Below, piece by piece: positions 36,599 to 47,855 of a stretch of DNA of 64,000 nucleotides (position 1 is its first letter; every line of letters begins with the position of its first letter). A model generated the notes under the pieces. The model saw only the letters and a program-made list of their open reading frames with translations, was not told the origin of the DNA and ran no database searches. The stretch is from an uncultured SAR86 cluster bacterium. GTDB lineage: Bacteria > Pseudomonadota > Gammaproteobacteria > Magnimaribacterales > TMED112. Where the stretch lies: NCBI GenBank assembly GCA_902610995.1, contig CACLXU010000003.1:1-64000 (forward strand). The letters run 5' to 3'. Made by a program: the position numbers and the translations under genes.

Positions 36599-38145
36599 TA
36601 AAAGGAACCCTCTTTCATAAATCCATCTAGAATTTTTTTGTACTTTTTCTCAAGATCATCATTCCAATCTCCAGAAGCATTTACTTCTGTCCATACATCT
36701 GTGTATTTGGTTTTGAAATAATCTCGCAGGTTTTCTTCAAATGATTGCATCTTCTCTTTATCAACTTCCTTAAGGTATTTGTATTCAATAGCAAACAATA
36801 CTATTGAAATACAAGCTATAGATCTTGGTGAAAATTGAGTTTGTTTGAATAGTTCGGTAATCCGTTGTCCATTTTCTAATTGCTCTTTTGTTGCATCATC
36901 AAGGTCTGAAGCAAATTGTGAAAATGATTCCAGCTCTCTAAATTGTGCAAGTGCTAATTTAACACCCCCACCTAATTTTTTGATTATTTTTGTTTGTGCT
37001 GCTCCACCAACCCTTGATACCGAAATACCAACATTAATAGCTGGCCTAATTCCAGAGTTAAAAAGGTCAGTTTCCAGGAATATTTGCCCATCAGTTATAG
37101 AAATAACATTAGTCGGAATGAAGGCTGAAACATCACTAGCTTGAGTTTCTATTATTGGTAAGGCTGTTAAAGATCCTGTTTTTCCTTTCACCTTCCCATT
37201 AGTCAATCTCTCTACGTAGTCAGGATTAACTCTTGCTGCTCTTTCAAGAAGTCTTGAGTGAAGGTAAAAAATATCTCCTGGAAATGCTTCTCTTCCAGGG
37301 GGTCTTTTTAAGAGGAGTGAAATCTGTCTATATGCGACAGCGTGTTTTGATAGATCATCATAAATAATTAATGCATCTTCTCCCCTATCCCTAAAGTATT
37401 CTCCCATAGTGCAACCAGAATAAGGCGCAATAAATTGTAAGGACGCGCTTTCAGCGGCACTAGCTGAAACAATAATTGTATTCTCAAGAGCACCTGCTTC
37501 TTCTAATTGTCTAACTACAGTGGCAACTGTGGACTGCTTCTGTCCAATAGCTACATAAACACAAGTTATGTCAGAGTCTTTTTGGTTAATAATTGTGTCA
37601 ACTGCAATAGCTGTTTTTCCTGTCTGTCTATCACCAATAATAAGTTCCCTTTGGCCCCTGCCGATAGGCACCATCACATCGATAGATTTAAGCCCTGTTT
37701 GTACAGGCTGATCAACTGATTGGCGATCAATTACGCCAGGCGCTACAACTTCTATTGGGGAATAGCCATCACCTTTAACTTCACCCTTTCCATCAATAGG
37801 TCTCCCTAAAGCGTCTATAACCCTGCCCTTTAAACCTTCTCCAACTGGAACCTCTAAAATTCTTCCTGTGGTTTTGACTTTTTGCCCCTCTTTAATGTGG
37901 CCGGCATCACCAAGAACAACTGCCCCCACAGAATCAGTTTCAAGGTTGAGGGCCATACCTAAAGTTCCTTCGCCAAAATCTAGAAGCTCACCATACATTG
38001 CATCCTCAAGACCATGTATTTGTACAATACCGTCAGCAGTCGATAAGACCTCGCCAACATTAGATTCAGTTTGAGCTCCTTGAAAGCCTTCAATTTTCTT
38101 TTTGATTATATTTGAAATCTCTGATGGGTTTATTTTAGTTGTCAT
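36598..38145 (-). CDS. atpA: F1Fo ATP synthase alpha subunit, 515 aa
   Basis: Regulatory nucleotide-binding subunit. The N-terminal [15 protein letters not shown] binds the delta/b stalk, Walker A is [11 protein letters not shown] (about residue 170), and the signature [14 protein letters not shown] is near 365. Complete length for the family. Confidence 0.99.
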
Positions 38146-38154
38146 TTGTACTCC

Positions 38155-38673
38155 TTATGTGGCCAACATTATTTTTAATTCGTTATATTTGTTGTTGATG
38201 CTTAAATCAATCTCGTTATCTTTGTACTTTAAAATTATTCCGCCTAGGATATTTTTCTTAACTTGATAATTTATTGGTGTTGAGGGGCCGATATTTTCTT
38301 TTACAAACTCTGATACCTTCTCCTTAATCTCGTCAGATGGTGGGCTGCTTACCGAAACTTTAACTGGGATGTTGTTTTGTTTTTTTTGAGCGAATTCAAC
38401 AAAATGTCTGAAAATATCTGGAATAAGTTCAAACCTATTGTTATTAAATAGGGTTTTTGCGAAGGCTTGTAATGCTTTATTCTCTCCAAAAAGATCCAAA
38501 GCAAAATTAAGCTTTTCTGTCTTGCTTATTGTTTTGTTTTTAAAAAGGTTTTGCATTTCTTCTTTATGCTCTTTTGAATCAAGGCTTTCAAATAAACTTA
38601 ATACCTCTTCACACAGAACCTCATCAATCGAACTGTATAAGCCTTTAGAATAGATTTCTAACAATTTTTTCAT
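38155..38673 (-). CDS. atpH: F1Fo ATP synthase delta subunit, 172 aa
   Basis: Peripheral-stalk OSCP-like subunit. The N-terminal helical bundle and the C-terminal [25 protein letters not shown] signature are present. It overlaps atpF by 4 bp (ATGA). Confidence 0.95.
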   Translation of the reverse strand: MKKLLEIYSKGLYSSIDEVLCEEVLSLFESLDSKEHKEEMQNLFKNKTISKTEKLNFALDLFGENKALQAFAKTLFNNNRFELIPDIFRHFVEFAQKKQNNIPVKVSVSSPPSDEIKEKVSEFVKENIGPSTPINYQVKKNILGGIILKYKDNEIDLSINNKYNELKIMLAT

Positions 38674-39146
38674 TTTCTAAAATCTTCCAAGCTTTTGTTG
38701 ATGGTCTCCTCGTGATTTGAAGATGAGATTTCTTTCGAGATAATTTTTTTTGCAGCCGCCATTACGTTTGTTGCAAAATCTTTCTCTAATGATTTTTTTG
38801 CATTTACCACTTCTTTTTCTATCTCTGACTGAGCAGACCCCACAATTCTATCTTTTTCTTCATTAGCTTTGTTTTTTGCATCGTCAACAATCTTTTCAGC
38901 CTGTGATTTTGCATTATCAAGAACCTTTTTTGCTTCACTTTTTGCTTTTGTGATCATTTTTTTTGATTCGGCTTCGGCTTCAACAATCTTCTTGGCGCTG
39001 TCTTCAGAATCTTTAAGGCCTTGTTCAATTTTTGCAGCTCTTTCTTCCATAGCTGCTAATAAAGGTGGCCAAACAAACTTCCAACAAAACCAAACAAACA
39101 GCCCAAAGGCTATCATTTGCCCTAAAAGTGTAGCGTTGATATTCAT
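38670..39146 (-). CDS. atpF: F1Fo ATP synthase b subunit, 158 aa
   Basis: One N-terminal transmembrane helix ([20 protein letters not shown] onward) followed by a long Ala/Lys/Glu coiled coil that forms the peripheral stalk. The family start NATL-GQ is intact. It lies 3 bp after atpE. Confidence 0.97.
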   Translation of the reverse strand: MNINATLLGQMIAFGLFVWFCWKFVWPPLLAAMEERAAKIEQGLKDSEDSAKKIVEAEAESKKMITKAKSEAKKVLDNAKSQAEKIVDDAKNKANEEKDRIVGSAQSEIEKEVVNAKKSLEKDFATNVMAAAKKIISKEISSSNHEETINKSLEDFRK

Positions 39147-39149
39147 TTT

Positions 39150-39380
39150 TTACGCAACAAACAATACATAAAATGCTAGTCCAACAGAAATCATTGGAAC
39201 AGCATCGACCAAACCAATACCTAAAAAGTACGTTGGTCTCAATTGATCTTCAAGCTCTGGTTGTCTCGCAATAGATTCGATGAGTTTTGAGCTTAACACT
39301 CCTGCACCTACACCGGCTCCAATTGCAGCCAATCCAAACATAATTCCAGCTCCTATAAATTTTGCAGCTTCTACTTCCAT
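39150..39380 (-). CDS. atpE: F1Fo ATP synthase c subunit, 76 aa
   Basis: Two-helix proteolipid of the c-ring. I start it at ATG 39380 (MEVEAAKF), which has a strong GGAGGT Shine-Dalgarno (39388-39393); an upstream ATG at 39407 would overlap atpB. The loop reads ARQPE. The ion-binding carboxylate is Asp59 in GLVDAVPMI, as in E. coli. I see no sodium-ligand pattern (Gln/Glu/Ser-Thr), so proton coupling is expected. The strong RBS fits the high c-ring stoichiometry. Confidence 0.97.
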   Translation of the reverse strand: MEVEAAKFIGAGIMFGLAAIGAGVGAGVLSSKLIESIARQPELEDQLRPTYFLGIGLVDAVPMISVGLAFYVLFVA

Positions 39381-39393
39381 ATACACAACCTCC

Positions 39394-41204
<1,811 letters not shown>

Positions 41205-41233
<29 letters not shown>

Positions 41234-41981
41234 ACCTTCTTATAAATTCCCCTGAGAGGCTTAAAAATGCCTCTCCTCCTATAGACTTTATATCATAATC
41301 AACTATAGATTGGCCATAGCTTGGCGCTTCGGCTAACCTTACATTTCTGGGTATTATTGTGTTAAGGACTTTTGATTTAAAGTGCTTTTCAAGCTGACCT
41401 GAAACTTCTCTTGTAAGCCTGTTTCGCCAATCTGCCATTGTTCTAAGAATTGCGGCAATTTCAATTTTTAACCCCCTTGAGTCGTTGAGCTGCTCTATTG
41501 TTGATTTTAATGTTACCAGCCCTTCAAGCGCATAGTATTCACATTGCACCGGCACCAACACAGAACCACAATACTCCATTGCATTTATTGTAAGCAGGTT
41601 AAGTGATGGTGGGCAGTCAACCAGAATGTAGTCATAATCTTTGGCGAGTTTGAGGTTTTTGGAAAAAAACTTTTCTCTCTCTTTGGTGTTTTCAATAATT
41701 TTTTCAGTTGCAACAAGGTTGGGGTTTGCTGGAATGATTTTATATCCACCCGAGGCATCAAGGATGTACTTATCAATCTTGTCTTTGAGCTCAAAATGTT
41801 CATATAACGATTCGCAGTCATTTTTTGAAATGCCCGCTGCTGATGTGGCGTTGCTTTGTGCATCTATATCAATTAGTAGAACTTTTCTCTTGGCCTTAGA
41901 GAGCGCTGCTGCAAGATTAACTGCTGTTGTTGTTTTGCCGACACCTCCCTTCTGGTTGGTAATTGCTATTTTAATTGTCAT
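41205..41981 (-). CDS. parA: Chromosome-partitioning ATPase ParA (Soj), 258 aa
   Basis: Deviant Walker A KGGVGKTTTAVN at residues 10-21, DIDAQSNAT and VDCPPSLNLLTINAM. It drives ParB-parS segregation on the nucleoid. The length is that of small chromosomal Soj proteins. It overlaps rsmG and parB. Confidence 0.97.
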
Positions 41982-42564
41982 AAATTTCTACAACACACAT
42001 ATCACCAAGATTAGATTTATATGTGTGTATCTTGTAATCATATAACAAAGGCTTTATTTCTAATATCTCTTCTTGGGTTTTTTCGTTGTTCTTTTTGAAA
42101 AAAAGGAGGTTCGCTCTTTTTTTGTTAGGCTTAGATTTTTGAATGGCGGTTTTCAGTGTTGAAAATGCCTTAAAAACAGCTGTATGCTCATTTGAGAAGT
42201 TATGTTCTTCAAGTCTCGTGTGTTTACAGGCCGCGTTCTGAAGTTCTAGTTTTCTTATAAGTGTTTTTTGAAATTCTATTTTTTTCTGACTGGAATCAAT
42301 GCTGAGGACTTTTATTTTTTCGTTAAGAATGGCCCAAACAAGCCCAGGTATACCAGAGCCAGAACCATAGTCAATTAGGTTTTCTTTAACGGACTGTGCA
42401 CAAATGTTATATGCTTGCACACAATCATCAATTTGCTCAAAAAAGAATTTATCTCCATGTTTGTAGGAGGTAAGGTTGTGTTTTTCGTTTCCCTCCACAA
42501 TAAGTTTCGAGAGGGTTTTTAGTTTTTTTATTTTAGCTTCTGATAGCATCAATCTTTTTGGCAT
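41971..42564 (-). CDS. rsmG: 16S rRNA (guanine-N7-)-methyltransferase RsmG, 197 aa
   Basis: It makes m7G527 in 16S rRNA. DYGSGSGIPGLVWAIL is the SAM motif (about residues 64-79), and NLTSYK is the N-terminal landmark. ATG 42564 overlaps mnmG by 32 bp; Met6 (42549) would reduce the overlap to 17 bp. Standard origin-proximal position. Confidence 0.94.
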   Translation of the reverse strand: MPKRLMLSEAKIKKLKTLSKLIVEGNEKHNLTSYKHGDKFFFEQIDDCVQAYNICAQSVKENLIDYGSGSGIPGLVWAILNEKIKVLSIDSSQKKIEFQKTLIRKLELQNAACKHTRLEEHNFSNEHTAVFKAFSTLKTAIQKSKPNKKRANLLFFKKNNEKTQEEILEIKPLLYDYKIHTYKSNLGDMCVVEIYDN

Positions 42565-44341
42565 GTATTGTAATCACATTCAGTGCAGCTGGTGTGATGC
42601 CTTCAATTTTGCTTGCATCTAAAAGGGTTTGGGGTTTGTGGTAATTGAGTTTTTCTTTCAGCTCTCCAGAAAGGCCTACAACTTCTTGGTAGTCAAAAAT
42701 TAAACCTAGAGAAAAATCGTCTAATGTTTTCATTTTCTCTATTTCTCTTTCTTGCTTCTTAACATAACCGGAATATTTTGCATCATAATAAACTGCCGTG
42801 AATTCAGAGGTGTTGTCTGGATTAAGTTTAAACACATCTTGTTCTGAAAAGTCGCTTCTCTTGCATAGGTCATAAAGTGTTACTTTTTTGCCGGTGAGGT
42901 TTATTGAATTGCCTCTTAAAGAAACCAGAACTTTTTGTTTTTTTCTTTGTTTTTGATGAAAGGCCTCTATTCTTTCTTCACTCAAAAGATTAAGTTTTTT
43001 TGCAGACTCAAAGAGTCTTTCGTCAGCATTCTCCTGCCTAAGAAGCAGCCTATGTTCTGCCCGTGATGTGAACATTCTGTAGGGTTCGCTTACTCCAAAT
43101 TTTGTTAAATCATCAACCAAAACACCAAGGTAAGAGCTTGATCTTTGTGGCACCCATTTTTCTTTCCCCAGCACATTTAGTGAAGCGTTTATTCCAGCAA
43201 TAATTCCTTGTGCACCTGCTTCCTCATATCCTGTGGTACCATTAATCTGACCGGCCAGATAAAGGTTGTCGGACTTTTTAAATAGCAGGTCTTTGCTCAT
43301 GTTTCTTGGGTCAATATAGTCGTACTCCACTGCATATCCATATTGGAGTATTTTTGCATTCTCAAACCCCTTTATTGATTGAACGTATTCTTCTTGTGTC
43401 TCTTTTGGCAAACTTGTAGATATGCCATTAGGGTACATCCAATCAGAATCAATTCCCTCTGGCTCTAAAAAAATTTGATGGTCTTTTTTTTCTGAAAACC
43501 TGACAATCTTGTCTTCAATGGAGGGGCAATATCTGGGGCCCACCCCACTTATCAAACCGGAATACATTGCTGACTTCTTTATGTCTCTATTGATAATTTT
43601 ATGAGTTTCAGGATTCGTTCTGGTTATATGACATATTGTTTGTTGAGGATGTTGATTTTTTTGTCCCAAAAATGACATGTACAACCCGCTTTCACCTGGT
43701 TGCTCCTCGAGACCCCTAAAATTAATTGTCTTCTTTGAAAGTCTTGGGGGTGTTCCTGTCTTAAGCCTACCAAGTGTTACATCTTTTGAAAGAAAATACC
43801 TTTCTAAGCCAGTTGATTTTTTTTCATCAATTCTACCACCATCGACTTTTTTTGATCCAATCAAAATTGACCCGTTTAGAAATGTACCGGTTGTTAGCAC
43901 AAATGATTTTCCAAAATATTCACCCCTCTTTCCTCTTGCTGAAATGATTTTATTGTTTTTTTCACAAAAATCCTCGACTTCGTCCTCTATAACATGAATA
44001 CCAAACTCATTAATAAAACTTTGAATAGTTTTCTCATATAAATTTTTGTCTGTCTGTGCTCTTAATGCTTGTACTGCTGGCCCCTTTTTTTTGTTAAGTG
44101 TTTTAAACTGAATTCCAGAAAGATCGGTTGCTTCGGCAATGACTCCTCCAAGCGCATCTATTTCTCTGGCTAAATGTGTTTTACCTATACCCCCAACAGC
44201 AGGATTACATGACATTCTTCCAATCTTTTCCTGATCTAATGTAATGAGAGCAACGTCAAGCTTCATCCTCCTGCCTGCAACAGCAGCTTCAACACCAGCA
44301 TGCCCTCCTCCTATTACTATTAAATCAAACTTATTATTCAT
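42533..44341 (-). CDS. mnmG: tRNA uridine-34 carboxymethylaminomethyl modification enzyme MnmG (GidA), 602 aa
   Basis: FAD-binding partner of MnmE. The dinucleotide fold GGGHAGVEAAVAGRRM is at the N-terminus, and CNPAVGGIGKTHLAREIDALGG and GLKTGTPPR-type (RLKTGTPPRL) motifs follow. The C-terminal MnmE-binding helices are present. Full length is about 630 in E. coli, so it is slightly short. The 185-bp gap upstream is an oriC candidate. Confidence 0.97.
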   Translation of the reverse strand: MNNKFDLIVIGGGHAGVEAAVAGRRMKLDVALITLDQEKIGRMSCNPAVGGIGKTHLAREIDALGGVIAEATDLSGIQFKTLNKKKGPAVQALRAQTDKNLYEKTIQSFINEFGIHVIEDEVEDFCEKNNKIISARGKRGEYFGKSFVLTTGTFLNGSILIGSKKVDGGRIDEKKSTGLERYFLSKDVTLGRLKTGTPPRLSKKTINFRGLEEQPGESGLYMSFLGQKNQHPQQTICHITRTNPETHKIINRDIKKSAMYSGLISGVGPRYCPSIEDKIVRFSEKKDHQIFLEPEGIDSDWMYPNGISTSLPKETQEEYVQSIKGFENAKILQYGYAVEYDYIDPRNMSKDLLFKKSDNLYLAGQINGTTGYEEAGAQGIIAGINASLNVLGKEKWVPQRSSSYLGVLVDDLTKFGVSEPYRMFTSRAEHRLLLRQENADERLFESAKKLNLLSEERIEAFHQKQRKKQKVLVSLRGNSINLTGKKVTLYDLCKRSDFSEQDVFKLNPDNTSEFTAVYYDAKYSGYVKKQEREIEKMKTLDDFSLGLIFDYQEVVGLSGELKEKLNYHKPQTLLDASKIEGITPAALNVITIHAKKIDAIRS

Positions 44342-44526
44342 CTTTTGTTTATTGTTATTATTTAGCTTGTAGCTTTATGTTAATAAGTGTGAATTATATA
44401 TTTAAAATAAGGTGTGCATCAAAACCAAACTACATAAGATTTTTGTTTAAAACCTTTTAGAATTATATGTTTTTACTGTGCACACATTGTTAATAAATAA
44501 TTACCAACAATTTAAGCACAAGAAAT
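44342..44526. other. Candidate replication origin (mnmE-mnmG gap)
   Basis: This is the largest gene-free gap in the origin neighbourhood. It is very AT-rich and contains near-consensus DnaA boxes (one mismatch each): TGTGAATTA 44388-44396, TGTGCATCA 44413-44421 and TTAAGCACA 44512-44520, plus a two-mismatch CTGTGCACA at 44476-44484. oriC lies upstream of gidA/mnmG in E. coli. The rpmH-dnaA gap is the competing site. Confidence 0.45.
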
Positions 44527-45831
44527 CTATTTGCCTATGCAGAACTTTTGAAATATTTGATCTAATATTTTTTCGTTATCAAAATCGCCATATATTTCTT
44601 TCAGAAGAATTAATGCGTCCCTTGCATTCTGTGCATTAATTTCATAAAAATCCTTTTCGTTACTGGAAGCAGATAGTGTTTTAACTGTTTTTTCAATATT
44701 TCCATAAACCCTTTCCGAGGTGTAAAAAACACTTTCCTCAACGTTTAGTTTTTTTATTAACTCTTCCACTAAAACATTCATCCCCTCACCAGTTTTTGCT
44801 GAAAGAGGGATCCAACCCTTTGGTATAGTGCGCCCTTCAAAAAGATCTATCTTGTTCATAACTAAAAGATCGGTTTTTGGTTTATTTTTAAAATTACTTT
44901 CTTGATCACTAACCCAAATAGATATTTCAGCACCATCTAGAGCTTTGTAAGATTTTTCAATACCTTCTTGCTCAACAAGGGTTTCACCGTTTCTTATTCC
45001 TGCAGTGTCATTTACCTCAAGCTCAATCCCTTCCATCACAATCGTTTTCCTCACCACATCCCTTGTTGTCCCAGGAGTATTAGAAACTATGGCTATATCT
45101 TCTTTAAGCAACCGATTAAACAAAGATGATTTACCAACATTTGGCGGACCTATTATTACTGCCCTTTGTCTAGCTTCTAGATCTCTAATCGGCCTGTAAT
45201 TTTTTAACAATCTTTTAAGATCATGTAAGATTTGCTCAATATTTTTAGCAATTTCATTTCTTTCTAAATCCGAAACCCCATCTTCGTCAGAAAAATCAAG
45301 CTGAGACTCTAATGCAACCAATAAGCTTTCTAACGAATTAGATATGTTGAATATTTTTTGACCTAAATCCCCTGATCTAAATTTTTCTAAAGAAATAAGG
45401 TCATTCTTGTTTTGTGCTTGTATTCCTAACATAAGGCTCTCAGCCTCGTCCAAACTAACCTTTCCATTTAAATACGCTCTTTTGCTGAAGTCTCCTGGTG
45501 AAGCTTCTTCAACACCATACCCATCCAGCAAGGTGAACACATCAGCTATAATCACTGGGTTGCCATGACAATGTATTTCTATCAAATGCTCCCCCGTGTA
45601 TGATTCAGGCGCTGGGAAATTTAAAACCAGGCATTTATCAGAATAATCACCCAGATCGATTTTTCTTACAAAACACCCCCTTGAGTTTTTTTGCAAGGAA
45701 AGCTTCTCAAGAAGTTTTTTTGGGATTGAGGTGCCAGTAACTCTTATTACGGCGATAGCTGATCGACCTGAAGGGGTTGCTAAAGCATATATTGTGTCAA
45801 TTTTATCAGCCACCTCCACCACTGCCATCAC
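44527..45831 (-). CDS. mnmE: tRNA modification GTPase MnmE, 434 aa
   Basis: The N-terminal folate-binding domain is followed by a G domain inserted in a helical domain: G1 GPPNVGKSSLFNRL (about residue 226), DTAG, NKID. The terminal CIGK carries the catalytic Cys. With MnmG it modifies wobble U34. ATG 45831 or 45828 overlaps the yidC 3' end by about 25 bp. Confidence 0.97.
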   Translation of the reverse strand: MMAVVEVADKIDTIYALATPSGRSAIAVIRVTGTSIPKKLLEKLSLQKNSRGCFVRKIDLGDYSDKCLVLNFPAPESYTGEHLIEIHCHGNPVIIADVFTLLDGYGVEEASPGDFSKRAYLNGKVSLDEAESLMLGIQAQNKNDLISLEKFRSGDLGQKIFNISNSLESLLVALESQLDFSDEDGVSDLERNEIAKNIEQILHDLKRLLKNYRPIRDLEARQRAVIIGPPNVGKSSLFNRLLKEDIAIVSNTPGTTRDVVRKTIVMEGIELEVNDTAGIRNGETLVEQEGIEKSYKALDGAEISIWVSDQESNFKNKPKTDLLVMNKIDLFEGRTIPKGWIPLSAKTGEGMNVLVEELIKKLNVEESVFYTSERVYGNIEKTVKTLSASSNEKDFYEINAQNARDALILLKEIYGDFDNEKILDQIFQKFCIGK

Positions 45832-47323
45832 TAAACTGAACTCTACCCATTATTATCACCTGAGGGATTATGGATAACACCATATTAATGACTGAATAAA
45901 TTACAACCCCAGCCGGCATGAACAAAAAGATAACAGTTATCATTGGTGGAAATACAACCATCATTTGTTGGGCTATTTGTGCTTGCATCCCCTGGGTCTG
46001 TGGTGGTTTTGGCATCATTTTTTGTGAACCATACATCATTAACCCCATAAGAATCGGAGTAATTAAAAATGGATCAGATTCAGCAAGATCAGGGATCCAT
46101 AGAAACGAAGCACCCCTGAACTCAAACGCTTCTCTAGTAACCCAAAACATAGCAATAAAAATCGGCAGCTGTGCAAACAATGGCAAACACCCAGCCGCTG
46201 GATTAAACTTTTCTTTTCTGTAAAGCTGTGTCATCTCCATTGCAAGTTTTTGTTGGTCGTTCTTATATTCTTGTTGTATTTCTGCAAGCCTTGGAGAAAG
46301 CCGTCTCATTTTTACCATGGAATTAATTTGCATTATCTGAAGTGGAGACAAAACAATTTTAAAAAGAACGGTCAAAAGAACTATCGCAACTCCCCAGTTT
46401 TGCACAAACCCATATAAAAAATTCATGACAACTATGAAAAATTCACCTATCCCAAAAACAAAACCAAGATCTAGGTTGTATTTAAAGTGAGGCGCAATTT
46501 TTTCGAGAACTTCTTTCTTTTTGGGTCCCAGATAGAGGTTGGTTGTGCTTTCGAGAACCCCTTCTGAACTTACCATTTGCTCTTCAAACCCAAACCTAAA
46601 TAAACCATTAGCATCTTCGGGGTACAGGGTGATTTTCTGATTATCCAAACTATCAAAAACTGCAACCACAAAATGCTTTTGTGAATGTCCAACCCAATGT
46701 CCTAAATAATCCTCTCTCGATTTTACAGAGGACAGCTGCTCATCATTAAAAACATCTTCAGTGGTGCTATAAGCCAAATGGTCTCTAGAGAATGCTGTTC
46801 CATAATCCACAGACTTGTTTCTGTTTCTATAAAAGGTTTTAAAAATATTTACTGAACCATATGCAGGCACCGACAAAAATAACTTATCCTTAATATCTAC
46901 AACATGCCCACCTGAAAGCTTAAATGTTTTCTCAAGCCTGTTGCCAGCCCCATCAACGGATGAAATTATTAGGGTGTCTGAAAGCCGCTCTTGAACCACA
47001 AAGTCTTTACCAGAAAACCCAGATACGTTTGTTCTAAAATAAAACCGTAGCAAATCGTCATCTGAAAGGAGCCTTGTTTTATATAGGCCATCTCGCTCCG
47101 CTGTTTCCATAATAAATGCATTTTTAATTGACCCATCTCTTAGGTCGACGTAAATCTCAAGTTCATTGTTTGATATTTTTTCCTGGCTAGCATTTACAGC
47201 CAGATTCTGAACATAGACAGAGGTGTTTGTTTTTTCATCTTTGTTGATGTTGCCCCAATCAAAAACCAACAACAACACAAAAACCATTGTTAAAATTAAA
47301 AAAACACTTCTTGGATTAACCAT
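45806..47323 (-). CDS. yidC: Membrane protein insertase YidC, 505 aa
   Basis: An N-terminal signal-anchor helix, a large periplasmic beta domain (about residues 35-300), then the conserved insertase core (GWGVAIVLLTVLFKIVLSPL-type segment, KMRRLSPRLAEIQ, CLPLFAQLPIFIAMFWVTREA). The C-terminus ends in SDGSGGGG and lacks the basic tail of E. coli YidC. It overlaps rnpA by 8 bp, leaving no room for yidD. Confidence 0.97.
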   Translation of the reverse strand: MVNPRSVFLILTMVFVLLLVFDWGNINKDEKTNTSVYVQNLAVNASQEKISNNELEIYVDLRDGSIKNAFIMETAERDGLYKTRLLSDDDLLRFYFRTNVSGFSGKDFVVQERLSDTLIISSVDGAGNRLEKTFKLSGGHVVDIKDKLFLSVPAYGSVNIFKTFYRNRNKSVDYGTAFSRDHLAYSTTEDVFNDEQLSSVKSREDYLGHWVGHSQKHFVVAVFDSLDNQKITLYPEDANGLFRFGFEEQMVSSEGVLESTTNLYLGPKKKEVLEKIAPHFKYNLDLGFVFGIGEFFIVVMNFLYGFVQNWGVAIVLLTVLFKIVLSPLQIMQINSMVKMRRLSPRLAEIQQEYKNDQQKLAMEMTQLYRKEKFNPAAGCLPLFAQLPIFIAMFWVTREAFEFRGASFLWIPDLAESDPFLITPILMGLMMYGSQKMMPKPPQTQGMQAQIAQQMMVVFPPMITVIFLFMPAGVVIYSVINMVLSIIPQVIIMGRVQFSDGSGGGG

Positions 47324-47633
47324 TTTTTAAGTAGCTTAAAAACTCCTCCACTTTAGGGTCACAGTCAGCTTTAAATTTTACCAGAAAATTATAACCATCA
47401 CTTAAAGATTTATTTTTCCTAAAAATTTCCTTAGTTTTTCTTCTAATTTCATTTCTTCTAACCGCACTCTTTACAACCCTTTTTGGTATTGATACAAGAA
47501 CTGCGCTCCCCTCTCCTGTTTTTTGCTTATAGATAAAAATTTGATTTGAAATTTTAGAAGAATCCCAAGAAAACATTTCTTTTGATATTTTTTTCAATTT
47601 ACTTTTCTTGTTTAGGGGGGGAATTGTTTTCAA
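47316..47633 (-). CDS. rnpA: Ribonuclease P protein component, about 105 aa
   Basis: Protein subunit of RNase P for tRNA 5' maturation. The RNR signature appears as AVRRNEIRRKTKEIFR, preceded by VLVSIPKRVVKSA. No ATG lies between the rpmH stop and the conserved body. I favour TTG 47633, 8 bp after the rpmH stop, because it retains the LNKKSKLKKISKEMF helix; TTG 47597 (93 aa) is the alternative. The same frame stays open further upstream but runs across rpmH. Confidence 0.88.
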   Translation of the reverse strand: MKTIPPLNKKSKLKKISKEMFSWDSSKISNQIFIYKQKTGEGSAVLVSIPKRVVKSAVRRNEIRRKTKEIFRKNKSLSDGYNFLVKFKADCDPKVEEFLSYLKNG

Positions 47634-47640
47634 ACCGTAG

Positions 47641-47775
47641 TCACACAGAGAGCGATTTTCTTCCTTTTGATCTTCTGTTGGACAATATCGACCTTCCTGC
47701 CTTTGAAGACATTCTTTCACGAAAACCATGTGTTCGTTTTCTTTTTAAGTTTGTTACTTTTAGTGTTCTTTTCAT
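47641..47775 (-). CDS. rpmH: 50S ribosomal protein L34, 44 aa
   Basis: A reverse-strand frame from ATG 47775 to TGA 47641 encodes an exact-length L34: [20 protein letters not shown] at the start, then [20 protein letters not shown]. It is divergent from dnaA and immediately upstream of rnpA, the canonical order. A perfect DnaA box lies 3 bp before its ATG. Confidence 0.96.
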   Translation of the reverse strand: MKRTLKVTNLKRKRTHGFRERMSSKAGRSILSNRRSKGRKSLSV

Positions 47776-47777
47776 TT

Positions 47778-47786
47778 TTATCCACA
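47778..47786 (+). promoter_or_regulatory. DnaA box
   Basis: TTATCCACA is a perfect consensus DnaA-binding site in the 80-bp gap between rpmH and dnaA. It may serve dnaA autoregulation or be part of the origin. Confidence 0.75.
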
Positions 47787-47855
47787 GTTTTTTAACAAAT
47801 TAACAATATAGTTGTTACATGTTTTTAAAAGCTTTTGTATTATAAACTTATCGCG

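Noticed and set aside
41641-42045. 134-codon plus-strand open frame opposite parA
   Set aside because: Antisense shadow of a conserved gene without ribosome-binding site or recognisable domain.
47634-47729. N-terminal extension of the rnpA frame upstream of TTG 47633
   Set aside because: It lies entirely across rpmH in another frame and encodes a Cys/Glu-rich segment unlike any RnpA N-terminus.
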